NCBI GenBank assembly: GCA_017439615.1
Contig: JAFSIU010000041.1
Location: forward strand, 1-13,474
Source: Bacillota bacterium
GTDB lineage: Bacteria > Bacillota > Dehalobacteriia > UBA4068
Direction: 5' to 3'
DNA: 13,474 nucleotides
Shown here: one piece after another, positions 1 to 6,557 of the stretch
How positions within the stretch are numbered: the stretch's first letter is position 1
How the letters are laid out: the number at the start of each line of letters is the position of its first letter
The notes under the pieces: generated by a model
Database searches by the model: none
Told to the model about the DNA's origin: nothing
Seen by the model: the letters and a program-made list of their open reading frames with translations, nothing else
Translations under genes and position numbers: made by a program

Positions 1-2
1 AA

Positions 3-158
3 AGATTCTATAAAGGCAAGCGCGGCAATTATGGTCTTGGTCTTTCTATCTCCAAAGAAGCGATAGAAAAACACAGCGGCAAAATCACTGCCCGCAACAG
101 CGAGGAGACGGGCGGTGCGGAAATCATCGTCTATCTGCCGCTTCGCAAAGTAGAATAA
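3..158 (+). CDS. Sensor histidine kinase, C-terminal end (partial)
   Basis: This is the last 51 codons of a gene that begins upstream of the window. The frame contains GNYGLGLSISKEAIEKH, which matches the glycine-rich G2 region of the HATPase_c ATP-binding domain. It is followed by a GKI-x-A-x-N-S strand, a GG turn and a terminal I-V-Y-L-P-L strand, the standard end of a bacterial two-component sensor kinase. The protein would autophosphorylate on a histidine and pass the phosphate to a partner response regulator. The sensor domain, the phospho-acceptor histidine and the partner lie outside the window, so the signal is unknown. A hairpin follows the stop codon after about 10 bases, so the transcript probably ends here. 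Confidence 0.88.
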   Translation, partial: RFYKGKRGNYGLGLSISKEAIEKHSGKITARNSEETGGAEIIVYLPLRKVE

Positions 159-168
159 TTAAGCTTTT

Positions 169-203
169 AAATGGGAATGGCTATGCCATTCCCATTTATG
201 CTG
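169..203 (+). terminator. Hairpin after the histidine kinase gene
   Basis: AAATGGGAATGGC (169-181) pairs perfectly with GCCATTCCCATTT (185-197) around a 3-base loop. The stem is long, but the downstream T tract is short (TTTAT), so termination strength is uncertain. It sits between the kinase stop codon and the lipoprotein promoter, which fits a terminator role. Confidence 0.5.
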
Positions 204-212
204 TCAAAAGAT

Positions 213-241
213 TTGAAATCCTGATCATATATGTGTATAAT
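213..241 (+). promoter_or_regulatory. Sigma-A-type promoter of the lipoprotein gene
   Basis: The -35 element TTGAAA (213-218) and the perfect -10 element TATAAT (236-241) are separated by 17 bases. Transcription would start near 248, giving a leader of about 36 bases before the ATG at 284. Confidence 0.72.
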
Positions 242-283
242 CATATGGTGATTATGTGAATGCCTATGCCAAGGAGAACTATT

Positions 284-1150
284 ATGAAATTCAGGATTCT
301 TGTGCTGCTGAGTCTGCTTTTGCTGTGTCTTTGCAGCTGTTTTGACCTGCCTGCTGATGATGTGCAGCAAAATGCAGGAGGAAAAACAGAATATATTATC
401 GAAAATGAACTGCTCATTGAGCATGAATATTGTGATCTTTATCTTAAATCTGTCAGCGAAACGGCAGAAGGCATTGCTGTCAATTTCGTTGGCAAAAACA
501 AAACCGACAAAATCCATCTTTGGCTCTCGGCCTATGACCAATCGGTCAATGGCTTTATGATCGATGCTCCATGGGAGCTCTATCTTGATACGGGTGAATA
601 TACCGAGCTTGCAATGCTTTTTCGATATGAAGATTTGTCAGAATATGGCATCACCGCTGCCGAGGAGCTCAGCTTCGGTATTTCAGGCTTCAATGATGAT
701 GAGCTGGTCGAGGAATATCTTTTCTTTGTCGATTTCCGCTTTTTCCCCACAGGCAATGAGTCTTTCGTTCCGCCTGTCCGCAAGCTTGCTCTCGAAGAAA
801 AACTGCTGTTCGAAAATGATGACTTTTTGCTGATTGCCGAAGACTTGCATCAAAAAGAAAACGGTGATTGGTACCTGAATATTTATGCCGAGAACAAAAC
901 CTCGCAAGACCTCTATTTCGGTCTGCAGGAGCTCTCAAGCAATGGCAAAGATATTCCGGCAAAGAAAGTCAGCTATACCGCTGCCAAAAAGCGCTGCAAA
1001 ACGCAGCTGGTCATCCCCCAATCGCAATTAGCAGAGCAAATCCCCGCCCAAATCCCAGCCCTGCAGGGCAGCTTTAAGGTCTGGTATTATGACAACACGC
1101 AGCATAAAAATATCTTCGTGGTGGATTCACCGTGGAAGATAGGCTATTAA
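284..1150 (+). CDS. Putative lipoprotein with two related domains, function unknown
   Basis: I do not recognise this 288-residue protein as a named family. The start at 284 is preferred because AAGGAGA (271-277) lies 6 bases upstream; an in-frame ATG at 260 has no comparable site. Residues 1-19 form a lipoprotein signal: a short basic start, a leucine-rich core, and a lipobox L-C-S-C with C19 as the likely lipidated cysteine. The mature protein would be anchored on the outer face of the cytoplasmic membrane. The rest appears to contain two similar beta-rich segments, about 41-150 and 172-280. Each opens with an acidic LL(I/F)E stretch, has an N-K-T motif at about 72-74 and 204-206, and ends with alternating hydrophobic and aromatic strands. 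This suggests an internal duplication of an Ig-like fold. The gene has its own promoter and downstream hairpin, so it is probably monocistronic. Confidence 0.75.
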   Translation: MKFRILVLLSLLLLCLCSCFDLPADDVQQNAGGKTEYIIENELLIEHEYCDLYLKSVSETAEGIAVNFVGKNKTDKIHLWLSAYDQSVNGFMIDAPWELYLDTGEYTELAMLFRYEDLSEYGITAAEELSFGISGFNDDELVEEYLFFVDFRFFPTGNESFVPPVRKLALEEKLLFENDDFLLIAEDLHQKENGDWYLNIYAENKTSQDLYFGLQELSSNGKDIPAKKVSYTAAKKRCKTQLVIPQSQLAEQIPAQIPALQGSFKVWYYDNTQHKNIFVVDSPWKIGY

Positions 1151-1191
1151 AAGAATTCATATTCAAAGAATCAAAAATAACAAGCAAATTA

Positions 1192-1233
1192 AAACCGATT
1201 CATCTTGAAAGATGAATCGGTTTGTTGTTTCTG
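1192..1233. terminator. Shared hairpin terminator between convergent genes
   Basis: AAACCGATTCATCT (1192-1205) pairs perfectly with AGATGAATCGGTTT (1210-1223) around a TGAA tetraloop. On the plus strand it is followed by TTTGTTGTTT; on the minus strand a TTTTAATTT stretch follows. It lies about 40 bases after the lipoprotein stop and 24 bases after the isocitrate dehydrogenase stop on the other strand, so it can serve both transcripts. Confidence 0.8.
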
Positions 1234-1246
1234 TTTAATGGTATTT

Positions 1247-2410
1247 TTACAGCCCCTTAATTGTCTCCATGACATAATTGCCGAATTCTTCACAGGTGCA
1301 GCCGGTGTTGCGGCCGGTGATGGTAAGCTTCTTTTCTTCGAAGGAGCAGATGTCAAGAGCACGGGTGAGCTTATCACTCTTTTCCTGATATCCGATATGT
1401 GAAAGCAGCATGGCAGCGGCGCGGAGCATAGAGCAGGGGTCGGCATAGCAGCCTCTGCCCTCGGCAATCATTCTGGGTGCGGAGCCGTGAATGGCCTCGA
1501 ACATGGCGTATTTTTTGCCGAGGTTGGCAGCACCTGCGGTGCCTACGCCGCCCTGGAATTCGGCAGCCTCATCGGAGATGATATCGCCATAAAGATTGGG
1601 CAGCAGCAGGATCTGGAAATCCTTGCGGCGTTTTTCGTCAATCAGCTTGGCGGTCATGATGTCGGCATACCATTCATCGGTGGTGATTTCGGGATAATTA
1701 TCTGCGACCTTGTGGCAGTCCTCCAGGAAATTGCCGTCGGTGGTTTTGATAACATTTGCCTTGGTGACAAGGGAAACTCTTGTATAGCCGTTTTTCCTGG
1801 CATAGTCATAAGCCAGTTCGGCAATGCGGGTGCTGCCCTGCTTGGTGGTTACGACAAAGTCGAAGGCAAGATCCTCAGTAACATTGATGCCCTCGGAGCC
1901 GATGGCATAGCCGCCCTCGGTATTCTCACGGAAGATGACCCAATCGATACCCTTTTCGGGGACTTTGACAGGACGAACATTGGCGAAGAGATCGAGCTCC
2001 TTGCGCATTGCTACATTGGCGCTTTCGATATTCGGTCTGCCATCACCCTTCTGCGGAGTGGTGGTGGGGCCCTTGAGGATAACATCGCAGGCTTTCAGCT
2101 CTGCCAGCACATCATCGGGAATTGCTTTCAGCTTTTCGACACGGTTTTCAATGGTGAGGCCGTCAATCACCTTGAAGCTGATCTTGCCTGCTGCGACTTC
2201 ATCAGCCAGCAGGAATTCGAGCATTCTCTGTGCTTCGCCGGTGATGATGGGACCGATGCCGTCGCCTCCGCAAATGCCGATGATGATATTATCCTTATTT
2301 GCATAGTCCACGAAATCTCCCTGTGCCTTCATCATTTCCACTCTTTTGAGCTGTTCTTCGATCAAAGCGGCAAATTTTTCCGCTGCATTTTTGGTTGCTT
2401 CATTATTCAT
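1247..2410 (-). CDS. Isocitrate/isopropylmalate dehydrogenase family protein, probable isocitrate dehydrogenase
   Basis: This 387-residue protein is predicted to convert isocitrate to 2-oxoglutarate and CO2 with NAD(P)+. Visible family features are GDGIGP (49-54), the substrate segment S120-x-N-x-x-x-R126 with R136 and R161 (FREN), the K217 region, and the metal-binding aspartates of PNLYGDIISD (D276, D280). The cofactor loop HGSAPRM (308-314) is unusual: canonical NAD-type members have HGSAPDI, and here an Arg replaces the Asp and the loop is a few residues longer. Coenzyme preference therefore cannot be read directly. The ATG at 2410 is chosen over one at 2437 because AAGGGAG precedes it and it lies one base after the aconitase stop, consistent with translational coupling. 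Context with aconitase and citrate synthase supports isocitrate over isopropylmalate or homoisocitrate as substrate. Confidence 0.85.
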   Translation of the reverse strand: MNNEATKNAAEKFAALIEEQLKRVEMMKAQGDFVDYANKDNIIIGICGGDGIGPIITGEAQRMLEFLLADEVAAGKISFKVIDGLTIENRVEKLKAIPDDVLAELKACDVILKGPTTTPQKGDGRPNIESANVAMRKELDLFANVRPVKVPEKGIDWVIFRENTEGGYAIGSEGINVTEDLAFDFVVTTKQGSTRIAELAYDYARKNGYTRVSLVTKANVIKTTDGNFLEDCHKVADNYPEITTDEWYADIMTAKLIDEKRRKDFQILLLPNLYGDIISDEAAEFQGGVGTAGAANLGKKYAMFEAIHGSAPRMIAEGRGCYADPCSMLRAAAMLLSHIGYQEKSDKLTRALDICSFEEKKLTITGRNTGCTCEEFGNYVMETIKGL

Positions 2411-2411
2411 A

Positions 2412-4343
2412 TCAGTTTGCTCCCTTCGTATATTCAAGTAAGCCGCCGCTTAAGATGATTGCCTTTTGTCTTTCGGAAAGGCCTGCCGCAAGCGGAATTT
2501 CGGCATCATTATTCATATTTTTGAGAATGATTTTTCCGTCATTGGTGATGGCATCACGCAGATTCTCAAGCATCAGCTCATCGCCTTGGGTGATTTTGTC
2601 ATAATCCTCCGCATTTGCAAAGGTGAGGGGCAGAATACCTGCATTGATGAGGTTTGCCACATGAATTCGGGCAAAGCTCTTGGCGATGACGACCTTTATA
2701 CCGAGATAAAGAGGCACAAGCGCCGCATGCTCACGGGATGAGCCTTGGCCATAGTTGCTGCCGCCGATGATGAAGCCGCCGCCCTTGGCCTGTGCTCTTG
2801 CGGGGAATTCGGTATCCACCACGCCGAAGCAGAATTGCGAAAGGTGGGGGATATTGGAGCGATAGGGGAGTATTTTGGCTCCTGCGGGCATGATATGGTC
2901 GGTGGTGATATTGTCTCCGACCTTCAAAACTGCCTCCGCTTTATATTCTGCAGGCAGCGGTTCTCCTTTGGGAATGCTTTTGATATTCGGGCCCTTGACC
3001 AGCTCCGCACTTTTTGCTTCTGCTTCGGGCAGGGGAGCGAGTATGCCGTTATCATTTATTTTGAAGCTTTCGGGCATGGGCAGAACATCAATTTCACCGA
3101 TGTCACGCGGGTCGGTGAAACAGCCAGTGAGTGCTGATGCCGCCGCTGTTTCGGGACTGACGAGATAAACCTGACCGTCTGCCGTGCCGCTTCTGCCTTC
3201 AAAATTGCGATTGAAGGTTCTGAGGCTCACACCGCCGGAATTGGGAGAAAAGCCCATTCCTATGCAGGGGCCGCAGGCACATTCGAGCAACCTTGCACCG
3301 CTTTGCAGGATATCCTCCAGCGCTCCGCATTCGGCAAGCATTGCCAGAACCTGACGCGAGCCGGGAGAGATGGAAAGATCAACATTGGGTGCTATGGTCT
3401 TGCCCTTTAAGATAGCGGCAACCTTGAGCATATCAGAAAGTGAGGAATTGGTGCAGGAGCCGATGCAGACCTGATCAACCTTCATCCCTGCCAATTCTCT
3501 GACAGCCTTGATATTATCGGGGCTGTGGGGGCAGGCTGCCAAAGGCTGCAGCTTATCCAATTCGATAATGATTTTTTTGTCATAGACAGCATCCTCATCA
3601 GCCTTCAATTCCTGCCAGACTTCCGCTCTGTTTTGTGCTTTCAAGAAAGCAAGCGTGATCTCATCGGAGGGGAAAACGGAGGTGGTGGCACCAAGCTCCG
3701 CACCCATATTGGTGATGGTTGCTCTTTCGGGAACGGAAAGATTTTTGACACCTTCGCCGCTATATTCAATAACGCTGCCCACGCCGCCCTTGACGCTTAA
3801 AATCCGCAATACCTCAAGGATAATATCCTTGGCGCTGACAAGGGGAGAGAGCTTGCCTTGAAGCTCGACATTGATGATTTTCGGCATGGTGATATAATAT
3901 GTTCCGCCACCCATGGCAACTGCCACATCCAGACCGCCTGCACCCATGGCGAGCATACCGATACCGCCGCCTGTGGGGGTGTGGCTGTCGGAGCCGAGCA
4001 GGGTTTTGCCGGGTGCGCCGAAGCGTTCCAAATGCACCTGATGACAGATGCCATTGCCGGGACGGGAATAAAAGAGGCCGTATTTTGCTGCGGCACTTTT
4101 GATGAAGCGATGGTCATCGGCATTTTCAAAGCCGTTTTGCAATGTATTATGATCTATATAGGCCAGCGAAAGCTCGGTCTTTACTCCTGGGATATCCATA
4201 GCTTCGAATTCAAGATAAGCCATGGTGCCTGTGGCATCCTGTGTGAGAGTCTGGTCGATTCTGATGCCGATTTCGCTGCCGCGTTCCATTTTGCCGTCTC
4301 TGATATGAGCGGCAATTATTTTTTCTGTAATGGTATAGCCCAT
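2412..4343 (-). CDS. Aconitate hydratase, single-chain Aquifex-type
   Basis: This 643-residue enzyme would isomerise citrate to isocitrate through cis-aconitate using a [4Fe-4S] cluster in the cytoplasm. The cluster cysteines are visible as C297 in GSCTN and C357/C360 in ACGPC. The LLGSDSHTPTGGG motif is at 115-127. The C-terminal swivel domain carries GGSNYGQGSSREHAAL at about 527-542, including the catalytic Ser-Arg segment. The length is well below the roughly 890 residues of AcnA or AcnB and fits the shorter Aquifex-type aconitases, which combine the large and small domains of isopropylmalate dehydratase-like enzymes in one chain. AGGAGGG lies just upstream of the ATG. It starts 8 bases after the regulator gene stops and ends one base before the isocitrate dehydrogenase ATG. 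Isopropylmalate or homoaconitate activity is less likely given the neighbours. Confidence 0.92.
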   Translation of the reverse strand: MGYTITEKIIAAHIRDGKMERGSEIGIRIDQTLTQDATGTMAYLEFEAMDIPGVKTELSLAYIDHNTLQNGFENADDHRFIKSAAAKYGLFYSRPGNGICHQVHLERFGAPGKTLLGSDSHTPTGGGIGMLAMGAGGLDVAVAMGGGTYYITMPKIINVELQGKLSPLVSAKDIILEVLRILSVKGGVGSVIEYSGEGVKNLSVPERATITNMGAELGATTSVFPSDEITLAFLKAQNRAEVWQELKADEDAVYDKKIIIELDKLQPLAACPHSPDNIKAVRELAGMKVDQVCIGSCTNSSLSDMLKVAAILKGKTIAPNVDLSISPGSRQVLAMLAECGALEDILQSGARLLECACGPCIGMGFSPNSGGVSLRTFNRNFEGRSGTADGQVYLVSPETAAASALTGCFTDPRDIGEIDVLPMPESFKINDNGILAPLPEAEAKSAELVKGPNIKSIPKGEPLPAEYKAEAVLKVGDNITTDHIMPAGAKILPYRSNIPHLSQFCFGVVDTEFPARAQAKGGGFIIGGSNYGQGSSREHAALVPLYLGIKVVIAKSFARIHVANLINAGILPLTFANAEDYDKITQGDELMLENLRDAITNDGKIILKNMNNDAEIPLAAGLSERQKAIILSGGLLEYTKGAN

Positions 4344-4351
4344 ATTCCCTC

Positions 4352-5005
4352 CTATTTAACAATAAGGCTGAGCAGATTTGCATGTGCATTGGCGATATGC
4401 TCAACCGTCAGTTTTTCTGCCAGATCGGCATCATGCGCGATCAGCGCATTGAGAATATCTCTATGCTCCTTGATAGCCTTGGGTGCGCGTCCGTCAGAAG
4501 AAAAGGAGCGTTGGCGATAATGCTGAATCATATGATGCAGATTGGAAAGTGTGTGCTGCAAGGTGCGGCTGTCGGAATATTCATAAATGAGCTCGTGAAA
4601 ACGGGTGTCAAGGTCATTGATCTGCTCACTGCAGGCCCTGTTCTGATAGAATTCCTGAAGCTCCACGACTTCTGTCAGTCTTTCCAACTGCTCATCGGTG
4701 ATTTTTTGTGCTGCCCAACGGGAAGCAAGACCTTCAACATACATACGAATGGTATATATATCGGTCAAATCCTTTTCGGAAATACCGAGTACCACGGCGC
4801 CCTTATTGGGGGTTATCTGTACCAGACCCTTTTGCTCCAGCATACGCAAAGCCTCGCGAACAGGAGTGCGGCTGACGGAAAATTGTTCGCAAAGGCGGTT
4901 TTCTGTCAGTGAGGTTCCGGGGGTGAGCACTCCGTTGATTATCTGTCTTTCCAATTCATTGAAAACCTGAAAGCTTAAGGAGTTTGTGTTATAAAGCTTT
5001 TCCAT
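4352..5005 (-). CDS. GntR-family transcriptional regulator with FCD ligand domain
   Basis: This 217-residue regulator has an N-terminal GntR winged helix-turn-helix (about 8-75, with the recognition segment SVSRTPVREALRMLE) and a C-terminal all-helical FCD domain (about 85-212). The usual FCD metal and ligand residues are visible as D133, H137, H181 and H203. FCD domains commonly bind small carboxylates through a metal, so citrate, isocitrate or 2-oxoglutarate is a reasonable guess for the effector, but the sequence does not say which. The gene sits inside the operon, two bases after the citrate synthase stop and eight before aconitase, so it very likely autoregulates the pathway. A perfect TTGTATACAA palindrome in the operon leader matches the core of the operator known for Bacillus GntR. 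Its ribosome site AGGAGAGG lies within the end of the citrate synthase gene. Confidence 0.9.
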   Translation of the reverse strand: MEKLYNTNSLSFQVFNELERQIINGVLTPGTSLTENRLCEQFSVSRTPVREALRMLEQKGLVQITPNKGAVVLGISEKDLTDIYTIRMYVEGLASRWAAQKITDEQLERLTEVVELQEFYQNRACSEQINDLDTRFHELIYEYSDSRTLQHTLSNLHHMIQHYRQRSFSSDGRAPKAIKEHRDILNALIAHDADLAEKLTVEHIANAHANLLSLIVK

Positions 5006-5007
5006 TG

Positions 5008-6375
5008 TCAGAATTCCTCTCCTTTCAGCTCAGTAATGGCAGCTTCAAGCTCTTCATCGCTGAGATTTGTAGTTCTGCCTGCTGCATATTGCGAGTCGAC
5101 CCAATCCTTGATTTTTGCAACAAGCTCATCATTCTTTTTCAGATGTTTGTCTTCGGGCAGATTATAGTGATCGTTGATCCAATATGCAATTCCTGCCAGA
5201 CCGCTAGTATTGCTGATAACAACAGCAGGTTTGCGGTTCAGTATCTTTTCTGTGTCAAAAATGTTATATATTTCGGGGTTTTTCATCAAGCCGTCTGCAT
5301 GAATGCCTGCTCGGGTGCTGTTGAAGCTTTTGCCTGCAAAGGGTGTCATGGGAGGAATATGATATCCGATCTCATGTTCATAATATGAAGCGATCTCGGT
5401 GATAACAGTGGGATCCATTCCGTCAAGAGTACCTTTCAGGGAAGCATATTCGAAAACCATAGCTTCCAAGGGGATATTGCCGGTCCTTTCGCCGATGCCC
5501 AGAAGCGAGCAGTTCACGGCAGAAGCGCCGTGCAGCCAGGCAACAGTTGCATTGACCACCGCCTTATAAAAATCATTATGTCCGTGCCATTCGATCATCT
5601 CGGAAGGAACATCCGAATAATGCTGCAAGCCATAGATGATGCCGGGGACGGAACGGGGAAGTGCGACTTCGGAATAGGGAATGCCATAGCCCATAGTATC
5701 GCAGGCACGGATCTTGATGGGAATACCTGCCTGCTGACCGAGCTTTTGCAGTTCATTGACAAAGGGTACAACAAAACCGTAATAATCGGCACGGGTGATG
5801 TCCTCCAGATGACAGCGGGGACGGATACCCATTTCGAGAGCCTGAGAAACCACTGCCAGATACCCTTCCATGGCCTGCTTTCTTGTCTTGCCGAGCTTTT
5901 GGAAGATGTGATAGTCGGAGCAGGAAACAAGAATCCCCGTTTCCTCAATGCCGATATCCTTCACAAGCTGAAAATCCTGCTTGGAGGCGCGAATCCAGGT
6001 GGTGATGGCGGGGAATTCATAGCCGAGCTCGCGGCATTTTTCCAAAGCCTCTCTGTCCTTTTGGCTGTAGACAAAGAATTCTGTCTGACGAATAAGTCCC
6101 TTGGGGCCGCCCAGTCGATGCATCATTTTGTAAAGGTCGACTATCTGCTTGACGGTATAGGGTGCGCGGGATTGCTGCCCATCGCGGAATGTCGTATCCG
6201 TCATCCAGATTTCTTCCGGCATATTTATCGGAACACGTCTGTGGTTGAAGGCAATTTTGGGCACCTCTGTATAAGGATAAATCTCCCTGTATAAATTGGC
6301 TTCTTCAACATCCTGCAGAGAATAACGATAATTTTTTTGTTCCAGCAAATTGCTCTTTTTGCCGAGTTCTATCAT
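5008..6375 (-). CDS. Re-type citrate synthase (HMGL-like family)
   Basis: This 455-residue protein is predicted to condense acetyl-CoA and oxaloacetate to citrate with Re-face stereochemistry. It belongs to the DRE-TIM/HMGL-like barrel family of isopropylmalate and homocitrate synthases, unrelated to ordinary Si-citrate synthase (GltA). Visible residues are R64-D65 in TTFRDGQQ, the metal-binding H264-x-H266 in EWHGHNDF, GIGERTGN (293-300) and the family motif around H359 (TRAGIHADG). The N-terminal part, with WMTDTTFRDGQQSRAPYT, resembles what I remember of the Clostridium kluyveri enzyme. Position in an operon with aconitase and isocitrate dehydrogenase supports citrate over homocitrate or isopropylmalate as product. 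The ATG at 6375 is preferred over one at 6420 because GGAGGTG (6381-6387) lies five bases upstream. The enzyme known from C. kluyveri is oxygen-sensitive and Mn-dependent. Automatic pipelines often mislabel such proteins as generic pyruvate carboxyltransferases. Confidence 0.85.
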   Translation of the reverse strand: MIELGKKSNLLEQKNYRYSLQDVEEANLYREIYPYTEVPKIAFNHRRVPINMPEEIWMTDTTFRDGQQSRAPYTVKQIVDLYKMMHRLGGPKGLIRQTEFFVYSQKDREALEKCRELGYEFPAITTWIRASKQDFQLVKDIGIEETGILVSCSDYHIFQKLGKTRKQAMEGYLAVVSQALEMGIRPRCHLEDITRADYYGFVVPFVNELQKLGQQAGIPIKIRACDTMGYGIPYSEVALPRSVPGIIYGLQHYSDVPSEMIEWHGHNDFYKAVVNATVAWLHGASAVNCSLLGIGERTGNIPLEAMVFEYASLKGTLDGMDPTVITEIASYYEHEIGYHIPPMTPFAGKSFNSTRAGIHADGLMKNPEIYNIFDTEKILNRKPAVVISNTSGLAGIAYWINDHYNLPEDKHLKKNDELVAKIKDWVDSQYAAGRTTNLSDEELEAAITELKGEEF

Positions 6376-6407
6376 TAAAACACCTCCGTAATGATTAAAT
6401 GCGGGGA

Positions 6408-6417
6408 TTGTATACAA
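6408..6417. promoter_or_regulatory. Putative GntR-type operator TTGTATACAA
   Basis: A perfect 10-bp palindrome lies about 12 to 21 bases downstream of the predicted start of the citrate synthase operon and upstream of its ribosome site. It matches the core of the Bacillus subtilis GntR operator. The operon itself encodes a GntR/FCD protein, so this is the best candidate for its binding site. A bound repressor here would block promoter escape. Confidence 0.55.
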
Positions 6418-6435
6418 CAATACAAGAATACTATT

Positions 6436-6463
6436 ATTATATAAGAATATGCATTTTTGTCAA
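6436..6463 (-). promoter_or_regulatory. Consensus promoter of the citrate synthase operon
   Basis: On the minus strand, TTGACA (6463-6458) and TATAAT (6441-6436) are both perfect consensus hexamers separated by 16 bases. Transcription would start near 6429. A promoter this strong fits a locus controlled by repression. Confidence 0.78.
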
Positions 6464-6478
6464 GTAAAATATCTTTAT

Positions 6479-6492
6479 CCATCAATTGATGG
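6479..6492. promoter_or_regulatory. 14-bp perfect palindrome, possible operator
   Basis: CCATCAATTGATGG is a perfect palindrome between the divergent citrate synthase operon and tilS, about 16 bases upstream of the operon -35 element and about 66 bases before the tilS ATG. It has no loop and no T tract, so it is not a terminator. A dimeric DNA-binding protein could bind here, but its identity is unknown. Confidence 0.35.
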
Positions 6493-6557
6493 GTGAGGCA
6501 GGAAAAAAGCCTTTGATAACGAAAAATATATAATAAAATCACTGTGCTGAGGTAATT

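Noticed and set aside
1487..2458. 323-codon open frame on the plus strand opposite isocitrate dehydrogenase
   Set aside because: It lies fully antisense to a well-supported enzyme gene, has no family motifs, and is explained by the codon bias of the minus-strand gene.
3858..4520. 220-codon plus-strand open frame opposite aconitase and the GntR gene
   Set aside because: It spans the junction of two real minus-strand genes in antisense and has no ribosome site or motifs.
6513..6534. TTGATA and TATAAT upstream of tilS as a promoter pair
   Set aside because: The spacing is only 10 bases, too short for sigma-A. A TTGATA-15-TAAAAT alternative is weak, so no tilS promoter is called.
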